Shown here piece by piece: positions 8,478 to 19,500 of a DNA stretch of 56,799 bases. Where the stretch lies: positions 1 to 56,799 of the forward strand of contig JADGEA010000001.1 of assembly GCA_016744615.1 (NCBI GenBank), in the 5' to 3' direction. Each line of letters opens with the position of its first letter. The first letter of the stretch is position 1. The DNA is from Flavobacteriaceae bacterium (GTDB lineage Bacteria; Bacteroidota; Bacteroidia; Flavobacteriales; Flavobacteriaceae). The notes below the pieces were generated by a model. It saw only the letters and a program-made list of their open reading frames with translations, had not been told where the DNA came from and ran no database searches. A program made the translations under genes and the position numbers.

Positions 8478-9833
8478 TTATTCAACCATTTTTTTTACTT
8501 CTTCCAGATCTAGCCCTCCATAATCACCTGAACTCATAAAAAGCAATGCGGTATTATCTAATTTCTGGTTAAAAAGAAAATCTTTAAACTCTTTTGGATC
8601 TGTATAAATGATTAGGTCTTCTCTCTTAAATGCTTCTGCAATTTGCTCTTTGGAAATTGGCTTTAATTTTTTAATCTCCACCGCATGAGGTGAATAAAAC
8701 ACTACGGCCTCATCGGCAGCATCCAAAGTGTTTTGATACAATCCTAAAAAATCTGCATTTAAGCTGCTATAAGTATGCAATTCTAAACAAGCCAAAACTT
8801 TTTTATTACTAAATTGTTCTTTTACTGCGTTGGTTGTTGCTTTCACTTTTGATGGAGAATGTGCAAAATCTTTAAATATAATAGAATTCTTTCCTTCTGC
8901 CAATTTCTCTAAACGTTTACTTGCACCGCTAAATGTTGAGATTGCTTCAAAAAATTCTTCTTCACTTACACCCATACTTTGACAGATTAATTTTGCTCCT
9001 GCAAGATTTTGCAAATTATGTTTTCCGAAAACCTGTAAAGGAATCTTTCCTTCTGAAGATTCAATAAATACTTGTCCGTTTTCAATGGTATAATCCGGCG
9101 TTTTATATACTTCTTTTTTAATAGAATTTGTTGCTCCTTTTACAATCTTATTTACTATTTCATCTTCTTCATTATACACCAATATTCCTCCGGGCACCAT
9201 GGTATCAATAAATATTTTAAACTGATCTACATAATTTTCAAATGTTGGAAAAACATTCATATGATCCCAGGCAATTCCGCTAAGTAAAGCAATATTTGCT
9301 TTGTATAAATGAAATTTTGGACGACGATCAATGGGTGAAGATAAATATTCATCTCCTTCAATAACCATAAATTCATTTTCATCTGTCAAATGCACCATTC
9401 TGTTAAAGCCTTCTAATTGTGCCCCCACCATATAATCTACTTTTATATCCTGATAATCCATCACATGAAGTATCATAGAAGTGATGGTAGTTTTACCATG
9501 AGAGCCACCTATTACAACCCTAGTTTTATTTTTAGATTGCTCATATAAAAATTCAGGGTAAGAATAAATTTTAAGTCCTAATTCTTGTGCCTTTAACAAT
9601 TCCGGGTTATCTGCCTTAGCATGCATACCTAAAACAATAGCATCCAAATTTTTTGTGATTTTATTTGGAAACCAACCAAATGCTGAAGGTAGTAGACCCT
9701 TTACTGCTAAACGTGATTTGGAAGGCTCGAAGATCTCATCATCACTACCGGTTATTTTATCTCCTTTTTCATGTAAGGTCAAAGCAAGATTATGCATAGC
9801 ACTTCCTCCTATTGATATAAAATGAATATTCAT
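8478..9833 (-). CDS. mpl: Mpl-type Mur ligase, peptidoglycan recycling
   Basis: A 451-residue Mur ligase. The N-terminal Rossmann motif MNIHFISIGGSAMHNLALTL binds the UDP-nucleotide, IGGSHGKTTITSMILHVMD near residue 108 is the ATP P-loop, and MVIEGDEYLSS near 158 and GIAWDHMNVFPTFENY near 187 are typical of Mpl rather than MurC. Mpl joins UDP-MurNAc to recycled L-Ala-gamma-D-Glu-meso-Dap tripeptide. Length is normal for the family. It is divergent from the alpha-2-macroglobulin gene on the plus strand, whose real start lies 75 bp away. Confidence 0.88.
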   Translation of the reverse strand: MNIHFISIGGSAMHNLALTLHEKGDKITGSDDEIFEPSKSRLAVKGLLPSAFGWFPNKITKNLDAIVLGMHAKADNPELLKAQELGLKIYSYPEFLYEQSKNKTRVVIGGSHGKTTITSMILHVMDYQDIKVDYMVGAQLEGFNRMVHLTDENEFMVIEGDEYLSSPIDRRPKFHLYKANIALLSGIAWDHMNVFPTFENYVDQFKIFIDTMVPGGILVYNEEDEIVNKIVKGATNSIKKEVYKTPDYTIENGQVFIESSEGKIPLQVFGKHNLQNLAGAKLICQSMGVSEEEFFEAISTFSGASKRLEKLAEGKNSIIFKDFAHSPSKVKATTNAVKEQFSNKKVLACLELHTYSSLNADFLGLYQNTLDAADEAVVFYSPHAVEIKKLKPISKEQIAEAFKREDLIIYTDPKEFKDFLFNQKLDNTALLFMSSGDYGGLDLEEVKKMVE

Positions 9834-9908
9834 GGCTCAATTTTTGAAGTTGTAAAAATACAATTTAAATCCTTACATTTATTCGAAATAATTATCCCCT
9901 TTATTAAT

Positions 9909-12900
9909 ATGAAAAAATATATATTCTTTCTAATCCTCTCTTTTATCACCATCACTTCTATTGCTCAAGATTCAACCTATACACAGGCATGGAAAAAAGT
10001 AGAAAATTTTGAATTAAAAGATCTTCCTAAATCTGCTTTTGCAGAAGTTGAGAAAATTTATACAAAAGTAAAAAACGAAGATAATGATGAACAATTGATC
10101 AAATCATTGATCTATAAATCTAAATTTGTACTGGAACTTCAGGAAGATGCACAGCTTAAGGTTATTACCAATCTTAAAAAAGAGATCCATCAAACTAAGT
10201 TTCCTACAATAAATATTTTGGAAAGCATTCTAGCCGACTTATATTGGCAATATTTTCAACAAAACAGGTATAAATTCTATAACAGAACTAAAACAAATGA
10301 AAAAGTAGATTCTTCAGATTTTAGAACCTGGGATCTGCAAACTCTTTTTAAAGAGACGCATTATCATTATCAAAATTCTTTAATAAATAATAGTGGTTTA
10401 CAAAAAATTGATCTTAATGATTATGCAAATATTTTAACTAATCAAAATAATTCTAAAATATATCGTCCAAGTTTATATGATTTCTTAGCGCATAGAGCGA
10501 TTGATTTTTATAAAACTAATGAACGTGATATTCAAAAACCAAAAAATAGATTTACTATTGAAAATAATTCTCTCTTAAAAAGCAACAAAGAATTTATCAA
10601 AACAGATCTGTCAACAAAAGACAGCTTATCGCTACAATTTAATGCTATAGATTTATTTAAAGATCTGACTGAATTTCACATAAAAGATAGTGACCCTACG
10701 GCCTTGATTGATCTCACCTTTGAACGCCTGAATTTTACGAGATCCAATGCTGTATTTGAGAATAAAGAAGAAATATATCTTGCTACTTTAATTGACCTAG
10801 AGAATAAATATAAGACGTATTCTGCATCAACAGAAATTTCTTTTCAAATCGCTTATACATATGATAATCAAGCAAACCAATACAACCCCAAACAAAATAC
10901 AAATAATCAATTCAAAAGATTAGATGCTATAAATGTTTGTAAAAAAGCTATTCAAAACTATCCAGATTCAAAAGGAGCTGAAAAATGCAATGATCTAATC
11001 AAAAAAATAAAAAAGGAAAACCTGAGAATTTCTGTTGAAAAATTTATTCCCATAAATACTCCTTCACGACTTTTGATCCGTTACAAAAATATTTCCAGTC
11101 TGGATTTTAAGGTTTTCAAAATAAATCAAAACCAAATGAATCGGTTTACAAGTTTAAGAACCGATTCTAAAAGAATTGGTTTTATTAATGATCTAGTTGT
11201 AGAAAAGCAATGGAATTCAGTATTGAAAAATGAAAACGATTATCAGGAACACAGCACAGAAGTTTTGCTTCCAGCACTTAACTCAGACAGATACATGATT
11301 GTTTCTCACAAAAAGGATCAATTCAAAAAAGATGAAATATATGCTTATACTTTTGTTCAGGTAACTGATATTTCATTGGTTAGAACTAATGATCCCAAAC
11401 TAGAAATTTGGCAGGTGATCAATAGAAATACCGGAAAACCAATCAAAAATGCTAAAATCCATGCTAAAAGTAATTTAAACTATGCCAACTCAGATAGAAA
11501 AATAGATCATATTTTCTATTCTGATAAAAACGGAATTATCCAGTTTAAAAAAAATAACTATTCTGATATTCATTTTAATATAAAATCAAAAAATGACAAA
11601 GCTGTTTTTGGCGATTATTATATTTATAAAAACAATTACAGCCAAAACGAAAAAGAAAAAACGGTTTATACAAAGACATTTCTCTTTACGGATAGAAGTA
11701 TCTACCGCCCAGGACAAACGGTTTATTTTAAAGGAATTTTAATTCAAACAGATAATAATAAATCAAATATTGTTGCTAATGAAATTGTCACAGTAACTCT
11801 TTACGATGTAAATGGAGAAGAGGTCAAAGAGTTGGAACTAACCACCAATGAATATGGTTCTTTTAGTAGCGAATTCATTTTACCTTCCAACGGTTTAACC
11901 GGTGAATTTTTGATTGAAGTAGATGAAGGAGATACAGATAGTAAATTTTATGATCGAATTGATGATTTTGAAATGAGCGAAAATTATATCTCTGTTGAAG
12001 AATATAAACGTCCAAAATTTGAAACAAAATTTAAACCTACTAAGGAAAATTTCCGTTTGAATGACAGTATTATAGTAACGGGAGAGGCAATTTCCTTTTC
12101 AGGATCAAAAATAACGAATGCCAAAGTAAAATACAGGGTGGTGAGAACTGAAAATCACCCCTCTATTTATCGATATTACAACCCTTACCCTATTAACTCT
12201 ACTCCTCAGGAAATCAGCCATGGAGAGACAGCTACCGATCTTTTAGGAAATTATTCTATCAAATTCAAAGCCATTCCAGATCTAAAGATCAACAAAGAAC
12301 AAAAACCAGTTTTTAATTATAAAATTTATGCAGATGTTACAGATATCAATGGTGAAACCCATAACACAGAAACTACGGTAAGAGTAGCCTATCACATGCT
12401 TGAAATCCAATTATCTATTGCTGAATCTGTAGATAAGAATCTTCAAAACAATACAATTACCATAAATTCTAAAAATCTAAATGGCGAGTTTATTCCTGTA
12501 AAAGGCACACTAAAAATCTACAAATTACAAGCACCTAAAAATGTTTTAAGAAAGCGACCTTGGGAAGCTCCAGATTATTCTGGATTTACCAAAGAAGAAT
12601 TTAAAAAACTATTCCCACATGATGCATATCAGAATGAAAATAAGGAGAAAAACTGGGAAAAAGGAGCTATTGTTTTTGAACAACAGATCAATACCGAAAT
12701 ACAAAAGGAGATCACTTTAACAAATATCAAAAACTGGGAAACCGGTAAATATATTGCAGTTTTCAATTGTTCGGACAAGTACCTACAAAAGATCACAGAA
12801 GAAAAACGATTTAATGTAAAAGATTATTCCGGTAAGAATATTGGAAAAGAAAAGTTGATCTATGTTACAACGGATAAAGAGGAATATTCTATAGGAGGAT

Positions 12901-15900
12901 TAGTTAAAGTAAAATTTTCCTCTGGTGCAAATATTTTTGTTACTGTTTCTATTGAAAAAGATCATAAAACGATTGAACAAAGGATATTACATCTCACCAA
13001 TGATAGCGAAATAATAACTATCCCTGTTAACAAGGCGGATATGGGTGGTTTTGCTGTTCATTATCAAACTGCTTTCTTCAATAGTTTTAAAAAGGGAACC
13101 ATAACAGTTCATATACCTTATCCAAAAAATGAATTACAAATTACCACCCAAACCTTTAGAGATAAAATACAACCGGGAAGTGAGCAACAATGGAGCTTTA
13201 GTATTAGTGGTGATAAAAAGGACAAAGTTTCTGCAGAAATTCTTGCCTCTATGTATGATGCATCCTTGGATCAGTTCAAAACACATTTTTGGAATTTTAC
13301 TCCCGTCACCTTTCCAATTTATCAATCGTATAATAAATCATCCGCCAATAGAAGTTTTGATATAAGTCAGCTACATGTAAAAAACCTCCCATATAGTTAT
13401 TTCAGACCAGGAATTCGACAATATGATCAATTGAACTGGTTTGGTTTTAGTTTTAATAACAACAGATGGATAAAAAGACAATATTTAAGAGAGGTAGTAA
13501 ATAAATATACCAACCCCATAATCAACTCTTCCAATGACCGAAGCAAAGAGAAAGGATATATTTACGGTGTGGTTTACGATGAATCGGATGAATTACCGGG
13601 AGTAAATATAATCGTAAAAGGGGCAACAAATGGTGTTACTACTGATTTTGACGGAAAGTTCAAGATCAAATCCAAAAAAGGAGATATACTCATTATCAGC
13701 TTTATTGGTATGAAAACTATAGAATTAAAGATAAAAAAAGATAATTATTATTCCATAAAAATGATTGCAGATGAGAATTCTTTAGATGAAGTTGTGGTTA
13801 CTGCCTTGGGAATATCAAAACAAAAAAAATCTTTAGGAATTGAAGTTACTGAAGAAGATGAAGTTGAAGAAATTGCATTTGCCCTGGCTGGAAAAGTTGC
13901 TGGAGTTGATGTTTCTCCAGCACCAGGAGCTTCAAAAAAATTACTTATCAGAGGGATGGGCTCTATTAATAACAACAAAGCACTCATTATTATTGATGGA
14001 ATTCCTTTTACAGGAAATGAAGATCTGGAATTAACTGAAAACGAAATTATAAGTGTTAAAGTTTTAAAAGGTGAAGAAGCAATTGCTTTGTATGGTAGCC
14101 AAGGCAAAAATGGTGTGATGCTGATCACCACAAAAGCCGGACAAGAAAAAATCAATAATAATCTGAATAAAGTTCAAGCGAGAACCAACTTTAAAGAAAC
14201 CGCTTTTTTCTATCCAGATTTAAAAACAGATAAGGAAGGTAATTTCACTTTTAGTTTCACTATTCCAGAATCGCTTACAAAATGGAAATTACAATTACTA
14301 GCACATACCAAAGATCTGAGGACCGGTTATAAACAACTGAATACCATTACTCAAAAAGATTTAATGGTAGTGCCTAATGTTCCTCGTTTTTTAAGAGAAA
14401 ATGATACAGTAATCATTCATTCAAAAATCACCAACTTATCTAAAGGAAAACTCAACGGAATTGCTCAAATTCAATTAACAGATGCCCTTTCCGGAAAGGA
14501 TATCACACTGCAATTACTTGGTGATTCCCAAAATCAGAATAAAAATTTTTCAACAGACACAAAGAATAGTACTACAGTGCAATGGAAGGTTTTTATTCCC
14601 AAAAAATTACAAGCTGTACAATATCGCATTGTTGCAAAAGCAGGTGAATTTAGTGATGGTGAACAAAATATTTTACCGGTTCTTTCTAACAGAATGCTGG
14701 TAACAGAAACCATGACGATGCAGGTAAGAGGAAATGAAAAGAAAACTTTTACTCTTGAAAAATTAAAGAACAATACATCAAAAACACTTACGAATCATAA
14801 ACTTACTTTAGAGACCACCTCCAATCCGGTTTGGTATGCCATTCAGGCAATGCCTTATTTAATGGAATATCCACATGAGTGCTCAGAGCAGATATTTTCG
14901 AGATATTATGCAAATACACTGGCAGCTTATTTGATGAATTCCAATCCAAAGATTGAGTCTGTTTTTAAACAATGGAGCTCTGCAGATGTATTGATTTCTA
15001 ATCTGGAAAAGAATCCTGAACTAAAATCTATCATCATTCAGGAAACTTCATGGTTGAGAGATGCACAAAGTGAAACTGAACAGAAAAAAAGACTTGCATT
15101 GCTTTTCGACCTAAACAAAATAAAAAACGAACAGGATAAATCTTTAGGAAAACTAAGTCAAATGCAAAGACTAGATGGCGGATTTCCATGGTTTTCTGGT
15201 GGCAGATATGCAAACAGAAATATCACCCAGCATATTGCAATAGGTTTTGGAAAACTAAAAAAAATCATTAAAAATGACCATCAACTTTTATCTGCAAACT
15301 ATTCTAGTTTGCTTAAGAATACAATCACTTTTTTAGATCATGAGATATTGGATGATTATAAAAAACTCCTCCATAGAGCAAAAGAAATTGGCGAAAAGAG
15401 TGGAAAAATAGAACGAATAGAATTTTTGAAAAAAAATCACACAGGAGATTTTCAAATTCAGTATTTGTATATGAGAAGCTTTTTTGAGGATATTCCTTTA
15501 GATAAAAAATACAAAGCAGCAGCAGGTTATTATAAAAAGCAAAGCTACACCTACTGGACTGATTACAAATTATATACACGTGGACTCATTGCTATTGTAG
15601 CAAAAAGAAATAAGGGTCAAAAGATTGCCAATGATGTTTACCATTCATTGGAAGAAAAATCAATTACCAATGAAGAAATGGGCATGTACTGGAGAGAGAA
15701 TCAGCCTAGCTGGTACTGGTTTCAATCACCTATACAAACACAAACCATGATGATAGAAGTCTTTCATGAAATGGGTGCAGATGACAAGATCATGGATAAT
15801 TTAAAACTGTGGTTACTTAAAAATAAACAGACCAATAGCTGGAGAACAACCAAAGCAACTACTAATGCTATTTATGCAATCTTGTCTACAGGATCCAACT

Positions 15901-16559
15901 GGTTAGAAGAAAATGAAATGGTAAAAGTGAAAGTTGGAGAGAAAACTATCGATCCTCTTCAGTTAGAAAACTCAAAAATAGAAGCAGGCTCTGGATATTT
16001 TAAGACCTCTTGGAATACAACCGAGATCAAACCAAAAATGGCAGAAATAACCCTTGAAAAAAAATCTAAAGGTGCAGCTTTTGGTGGACTCTACTGGCAA
16101 TATTTTGAAGATCTTGATAAAATCACCTCGGCAAAGACCGGAATCAATATTTCCAAAGAACTATTTATAAAAAAGAATACAAACGAAGGAGTTCAACTTT
16201 ATAAAATAGATAAAAATACCCAATTAAAACTGGGAGATTTAATCACGGTACGTATAGAGATCAAATCTAACCGTGAAATGGAGTTCATCCATTTAAAAGA
16301 TATGAGAGCTAGTGGATTTGAGCCAATTAATACAATTTCAGAATATAAATATCAGGATAATCTGTATTATTATGAAAGTACCAAAGATGCCAGTACAAAT
16401 TTCTTTATTGACCGATTACCCAAAGGTATTTTTGTTTTCGAATATGATCTAAGAGTAAACAATCAGGGAAATTTTAGCTATGGAATCACTACCATGCAAA
16501 GTATGTATGCTCCTGAGTTTAGCAGTCACAGTAAAGGAATTAGAGTGCAAATAAAATAA
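9909..16559 (+). CDS. Alpha-2-macroglobulin family protein with embedded SusC-type plug domain
   Basis: From the ATG at 9909, chosen because it begins a clean signal peptide (MKKYIFFLILSFITITSIAQ), the protein has 2216 residues; a longer frame from 9822 lacks this. MG2-type macroglobulin sequence TDRSIYRPGQTVYFKG is near residue 595. At about 1216-1295 there is a CarboxypepD_reg-like domain (GVNIIVKGATNGVTTDFDG), and at about 1298-1412 a TonB-receptor plug-like domain (LLIRGMGSINN, ALIIIDGIPF, IALYGSQGKNGVMLITTKAG), as in SusC. Macroglobulin sequence then resumes, and the thioester motif CSEQ (1658-1661, in PHECSEQIFS) is intact. The family traps proteases through the thioester. Expected periplasmic or outer-membrane. 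Its stop is 3 bp from the convergent dnaE stop. Confidence 0.85.
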   Translation: MKKYIFFLILSFITITSIAQDSTYTQAWKKVENFELKDLPKSAFAEVEKIYTKVKNEDNDEQLIKSLIYKSKFVLELQEDAQLKVITNLKKEIHQTKFPTINILESILADLYWQYFQQNRYKFYNRTKTNEKVDSSDFRTWDLQTLFKETHYHYQNSLINNSGLQKIDLNDYANILTNQNNSKIYRPSLYDFLAHRAIDFYKTNERDIQKPKNRFTIENNSLLKSNKEFIKTDLSTKDSLSLQFNAIDLFKDLTEFHIKDSDPTALIDLTFERLNFTRSNAVFENKEEIYLATLIDLENKYKTYSASTEISFQIAYTYDNQANQYNPKQNTNNQFKRLDAINVCKKAIQNYPDSKGAEKCNDLIKKIKKENLRISVEKFIPINTPSRLLIRYKNISSLDFKVFKINQNQMNRFTSLRTDSKRIGFINDLVVEKQWNSVLKNENDYQEHSTEVLLPALNSDRYMIVSHKKDQFKKDEIYAYTFVQVTDISLVRTNDPKLEIWQVINRNTGKPIKNAKIHAKSNLNYANSDRKIDHIFYSDKNGIIQFKKNNYSDIHFNIKSKNDKAVFGDYYIYKNNYSQNEKEKTVYTKTFLFTDRSIYRPGQTVYFKGILIQTDNNKSNIVANEIVTVTLYDVNGEEVKELELTTNEYGSFSSEFILPSNGLTGEFLIEVDEGDTDSKFYDRIDDFEMSENYISVEEYKRPKFETKFKPTKENFRLNDSIIVTGEAISFSGSKITNAKVKYRVVRTENHPSIYRYYNPYPINSTPQEISHGETATDLLGNYSIKFKAIPDLKINKEQKPVFNYKIYADVTDINGETHNTETTVRVAYHMLEIQLSIAESVDKNLQNNTITINSKNLNGEFIPVKGTLKIYKLQAPKNVLRKRPWEAPDYSGFTKEEFKKLFPHDAYQNENKEKNWEKGAIVFEQQINTEIQKEITLTNIKNWETGKYIAVFNCSDKYLQKITEEKRFNVKDYSGKNIGKEKLIYVTTDKEEYSIGGLVKVKFSSGANIFVTVSIEKDHKTIEQRILHLTNDSEIITIPVNKADMGGFAVHYQTAFFNSFKKGTITVHIPYPKNELQITTQTFRDKIQPGSEQQWSFSISGDKKDKVSAEILASMYDASLDQFKTHFWNFTPVTFPIYQSYNKSSANRSFDISQLHVKNLPYSYFRPGIRQYDQLNWFGFSFNNNRWIKRQYLREVVNKYTNPIINSSNDRSKEKGYIYGVVYDESDELPGVNIIVKGATNGVTTDFDGKFKIKSKKGDILIISFIGMKTIELKIKKDNYYSIKMIADENSLDEVVVTALGISKQKKSLGIEVTEEDEVEEIAFALAGKVAGVDVSPAPGASKKLLIRGMGSINNNKALIIIDGIPFTGNEDLELTENEIISVKVLKGEEAIALYGSQGKNGVMLITTKAGQEKINNNLNKVQARTNFKETAFFYPDLKTDKEGNFTFSFTIPESLTKWKLQLLAHTKDLRTGYKQLNTITQKDLMVVPNVPRFLRENDTVIIHSKITNLSKGKLNGIAQIQLTDALSGKDITLQLLGDSQNQNKNFSTDTKNSTTVQWKVFIPKKLQAVQYRIVAKAGEFSDGEQNILPVLSNRMLVTETMTMQVRGNEKKTFTLEKLKNNTSKTLTNHKLTLETTSNPVWYAIQAMPYLMEYPHECSEQIFSRYYANTLAAYLMNSNPKIESVFKQWSSADVLISNLEKNPELKSIIIQETSWLRDAQSETEQKKRLALLFDLNKIKNEQDKSLGKLSQMQRLDGGFPWFSGGRYANRNITQHIAIGFGKLKKIIKNDHQLLSANYSSLLKNTITFLDHEILDDYKKLLHRAKEIGEKSGKIERIEFLKKNHTGDFQIQYLYMRSFFEDIPLDKKYKAAAGYYKKQSYTYWTDYKLYTRGLIAIVAKRNKGQKIANDVYHSLEEKSITNEEMGMYWRENQPSWYWFQSPIQTQTMMIEVFHEMGADDKIMDNLKLWLLKNKQTNSWRTTKATTNAIYAILSTGSNWLEENEMVKVKVGEKTIDPLQLENSKIEAGSGYFKTSWNTTEIKPKMAEITLEKKSKGAAFGGLYWQYFEDLDKITSAKTGINISKELFIKKNTNEGVQLYKIDKNTQLKLGDLITVRIEIKSNREMEFIHLKDMRASGFEPINTISEYKYQDNLYYYESTKDASTNFFIDRLPKGIFVFEYDLRVNNQGNFSYGITTMQSMYAPEFSSHSKGIRVQIK

Positions 16560-16562
16560 TAA

Positions 16563-19500
16563 TCAATTCAACTTAAAATTAAATTCATTATTTGTTAATT
16601 CTTCAATCAATTCATTACTGATTGCAATTTTGGTTGTTCTACTTGGCATGGTCAGCTGGATCTTTTCATCCACATCATAAATCACAAAATGCAAATTTTG
16701 ATTTCCTTTGTGTTTTTTGATCACATTTTCTATATGATCAATTTCTTTTTTATCAATTTTTTTTATATCCAGATTAATGCTAATCTTCTTCGCCATATTA
16801 CCCAAGACATCTTGCAATTGCTGAATAGCCAAAATATACACCCTCAAATCACCATTTTGCCATGGTCTACGAACTGCTGTCTTCAAATATAAAAACTGAT
16901 TTTGAATTAAATAATGACGGAATTTTAGATAATCTTCATTAAATAATTTAAACTCATAGGCATCACTATAATCTTCAAAAGCAAAGAGTCCCCAGGGTTT
17001 TCCATTTTTTGAAACCCTATGTTGTACATCGGTAATAATTCCTGCAAAGGTCATTTCTTTTCCTTCCAATTGATCTATATTTTGCAACATATCCACCTTA
17101 GAATTACAAAAATATTTGATCTCTGTTTTAAAATCATCCAGTGGATGACCAGAAATATAAATTCCGATCATTTCTTTTTCCTTTGATAATTTTTCCATGA
17201 TATTCCATGGCTCACATGGTGGAATAATCGGCTCATCAAACTGAACATCAGAAGCTTCACCAAATAAAGAAACCTGTGCAGAATTTTTACTTTCCTGATA
17301 TTTATTGCCAAAACGAATTGCCTTTTCAATAAATGTTAATCCTTTTTCATCTAAAGCATAATATTGCTCTCGTTTTGTTTCTTTAAACGAATCAAAACCA
17401 CCCGCCAAAACCAAACCATCAAAAGCTCTTTTATTTGCTGCCCGAAGATCTACCCGTTTGGTTACATCAAATATTGATCTAAAATCACCATTTTCTTTCC
17501 TTTCATCTACAATTGCTTTTACAGCACTTTGACCAACACCTCTTATAGCTCCTATTCCGAAACGAATTGCTCCATCTTTATTTACTGAAAATTTATAAAA
17601 AGATTCATTGACATCAGGACCCAGAACTTCAATACCTGCACGTTTACATTCCTCCATAAAGAAAGAAACCTGCTTGATATCATTCATGTTATTACTCAAA
17701 ACCGACGCCATATACTCCGCCGGATAATGCGCTTTTAAATAAGCTGTTTGATAAGCAATAAAGGCATAACAAGTTGAATGTGATTTGTTAAACGCATAAG
17801 CAGCAAAGGCTTCCCAGTCTTTCCAAATTTTTTCTAAAACCTCCTCTGGGTGATTATTTTTCTTTCCTCCTTCAATAAATAATGGTTTCAATTTTTCAAG
17901 CAAGGCAAAGATCTTTTTTCCCATTGCCTTTCGCAACATATCGGCTTCACCTTTTGTGAAATTTGCCAATTTTTGCGACAAACGCATCACCTGTTCCTGA
18001 TATACTGTAATTCCGTAGGTTTCTTCCAAATATTCTTCCATATCCGGAAGGTCATATTCTATATCTTCTCTACCGTGCTTACGATCAATAAATGAAGGAA
18101 TATATTCCATCGGTCCTGGACGATATAAAGCATTCATAGCGATTAGATCTGCAAATTCTGTAGGTTTTAAAGCCTTCATGTGTTTTTGCATTCCGGGAGA
18201 TTCGTATTGAAAAATACCTACTGTTTCTCCTTTTTGAAATAAAGCATATGTCTTTTCATCGTCAAGCGGAAAGTCATCCGGTACCAGATCAATATCATAT
18301 AAAGCCTTTACAATTTTTACGGTATCCTTAATTAAGGTCAGGGTTTTTAATCCTAGAAAGTCCATCTTCAGCAAACCGGCATCTTCCACCACCCCGTTAT
18401 CAAACTGGGTAACATACATATCTGTTCCTTTGGCGGTTGCCACCGGAATTAAATTCGTAATATCTTCTGGAGTGATGATCACACCACAGGCATGAGTTCC
18501 GGTATTTCTAACCGATCCCTCCAATGCTCTTGCCTGATTAATGGTATTAGCATCCAGTCCTTCTCCTTCTGATATATTGATCAATTCTGTTACATTTTCA
18601 GCCTCCTCACTTCGCAAACCTTTAACTTTTGATTTGCTTTTATCATCCTGTCCAAAAATATTTTTAAGTCTTAACCCCGGAATTAATTTTGCAATCCTGT
18701 CGGCATCATGCAATGGAAGATCTAATACCCTAGCAGTATCTCTAATAGACGATTTTGCAGCCATCGTGCCATAGGTTATAATCTGCGCCACCTGATTTGC
18801 CCCATATTTATTGATCACATAATCAATTACTCTTTGTCTTCCTTCATCATCAAAATCAATATCAATATCTGGTAGAGAAACCCTGTCTGGATTTAAAAAA
18901 CGCTCAAAAAGCAAATCATATTTAATAGGGTCAATATTGGTAATTTCCAAACAATATGCTACTGCTGATCCTGCTGCAGAACCCCTTCCCGGTCCAACCG
19001 AAACATCCATTTTACGAGCCTCTTTAATAAAATCCTCAACAATTAAAAAATAACCCGGATAACCGGTATTTTCAATAATCATCAATTCAAAATCAAGTCG
19101 TTCTTTGATCTCATCTGTTAAATCGGGATATCTTTTTTTTGCCCCTTCAAATGTTAAATATTTTAAATAGGCATTCTCACCTCTTTTCCCTCCATCTTTT
19201 TCATCTTTGGGATCATAGAACTCAGGTGGCATATCAAATTTCGGTAAAAGAACATCTCTTGCCAGTTGATAGATCTCAATTTTATCAACAATTTCCTGAA
19301 TATTTATAATTGCTTCAGGAACTTGCTGAAAAAGATCTTTCATCTCTTTCTGTGACTTAAAATAATAGTCATCATTTGGCAATCCATATCTAAAACCTCT
19401 TCCTCTTCCTTTAGGTGTATCAAATTTTTCCCCATCCTTTACACAAAGTAAAATATCGTGGGAAACAGAATCTTTTTTATCTATATAAAAAGTATTATTG

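Noticed and set aside
9822-9908. A longer start for the macroglobulin protein, overlapping mpl
   Set aside because: It would bury the signal peptide; ATG 9909 gives a typical secretion signal.
13748-14155. A 135-codon minus-strand frame inside the macroglobulin gene
   Set aside because: It is antisense to the clear plug domain, has no recognisable domain and no own context; a shadow frame.
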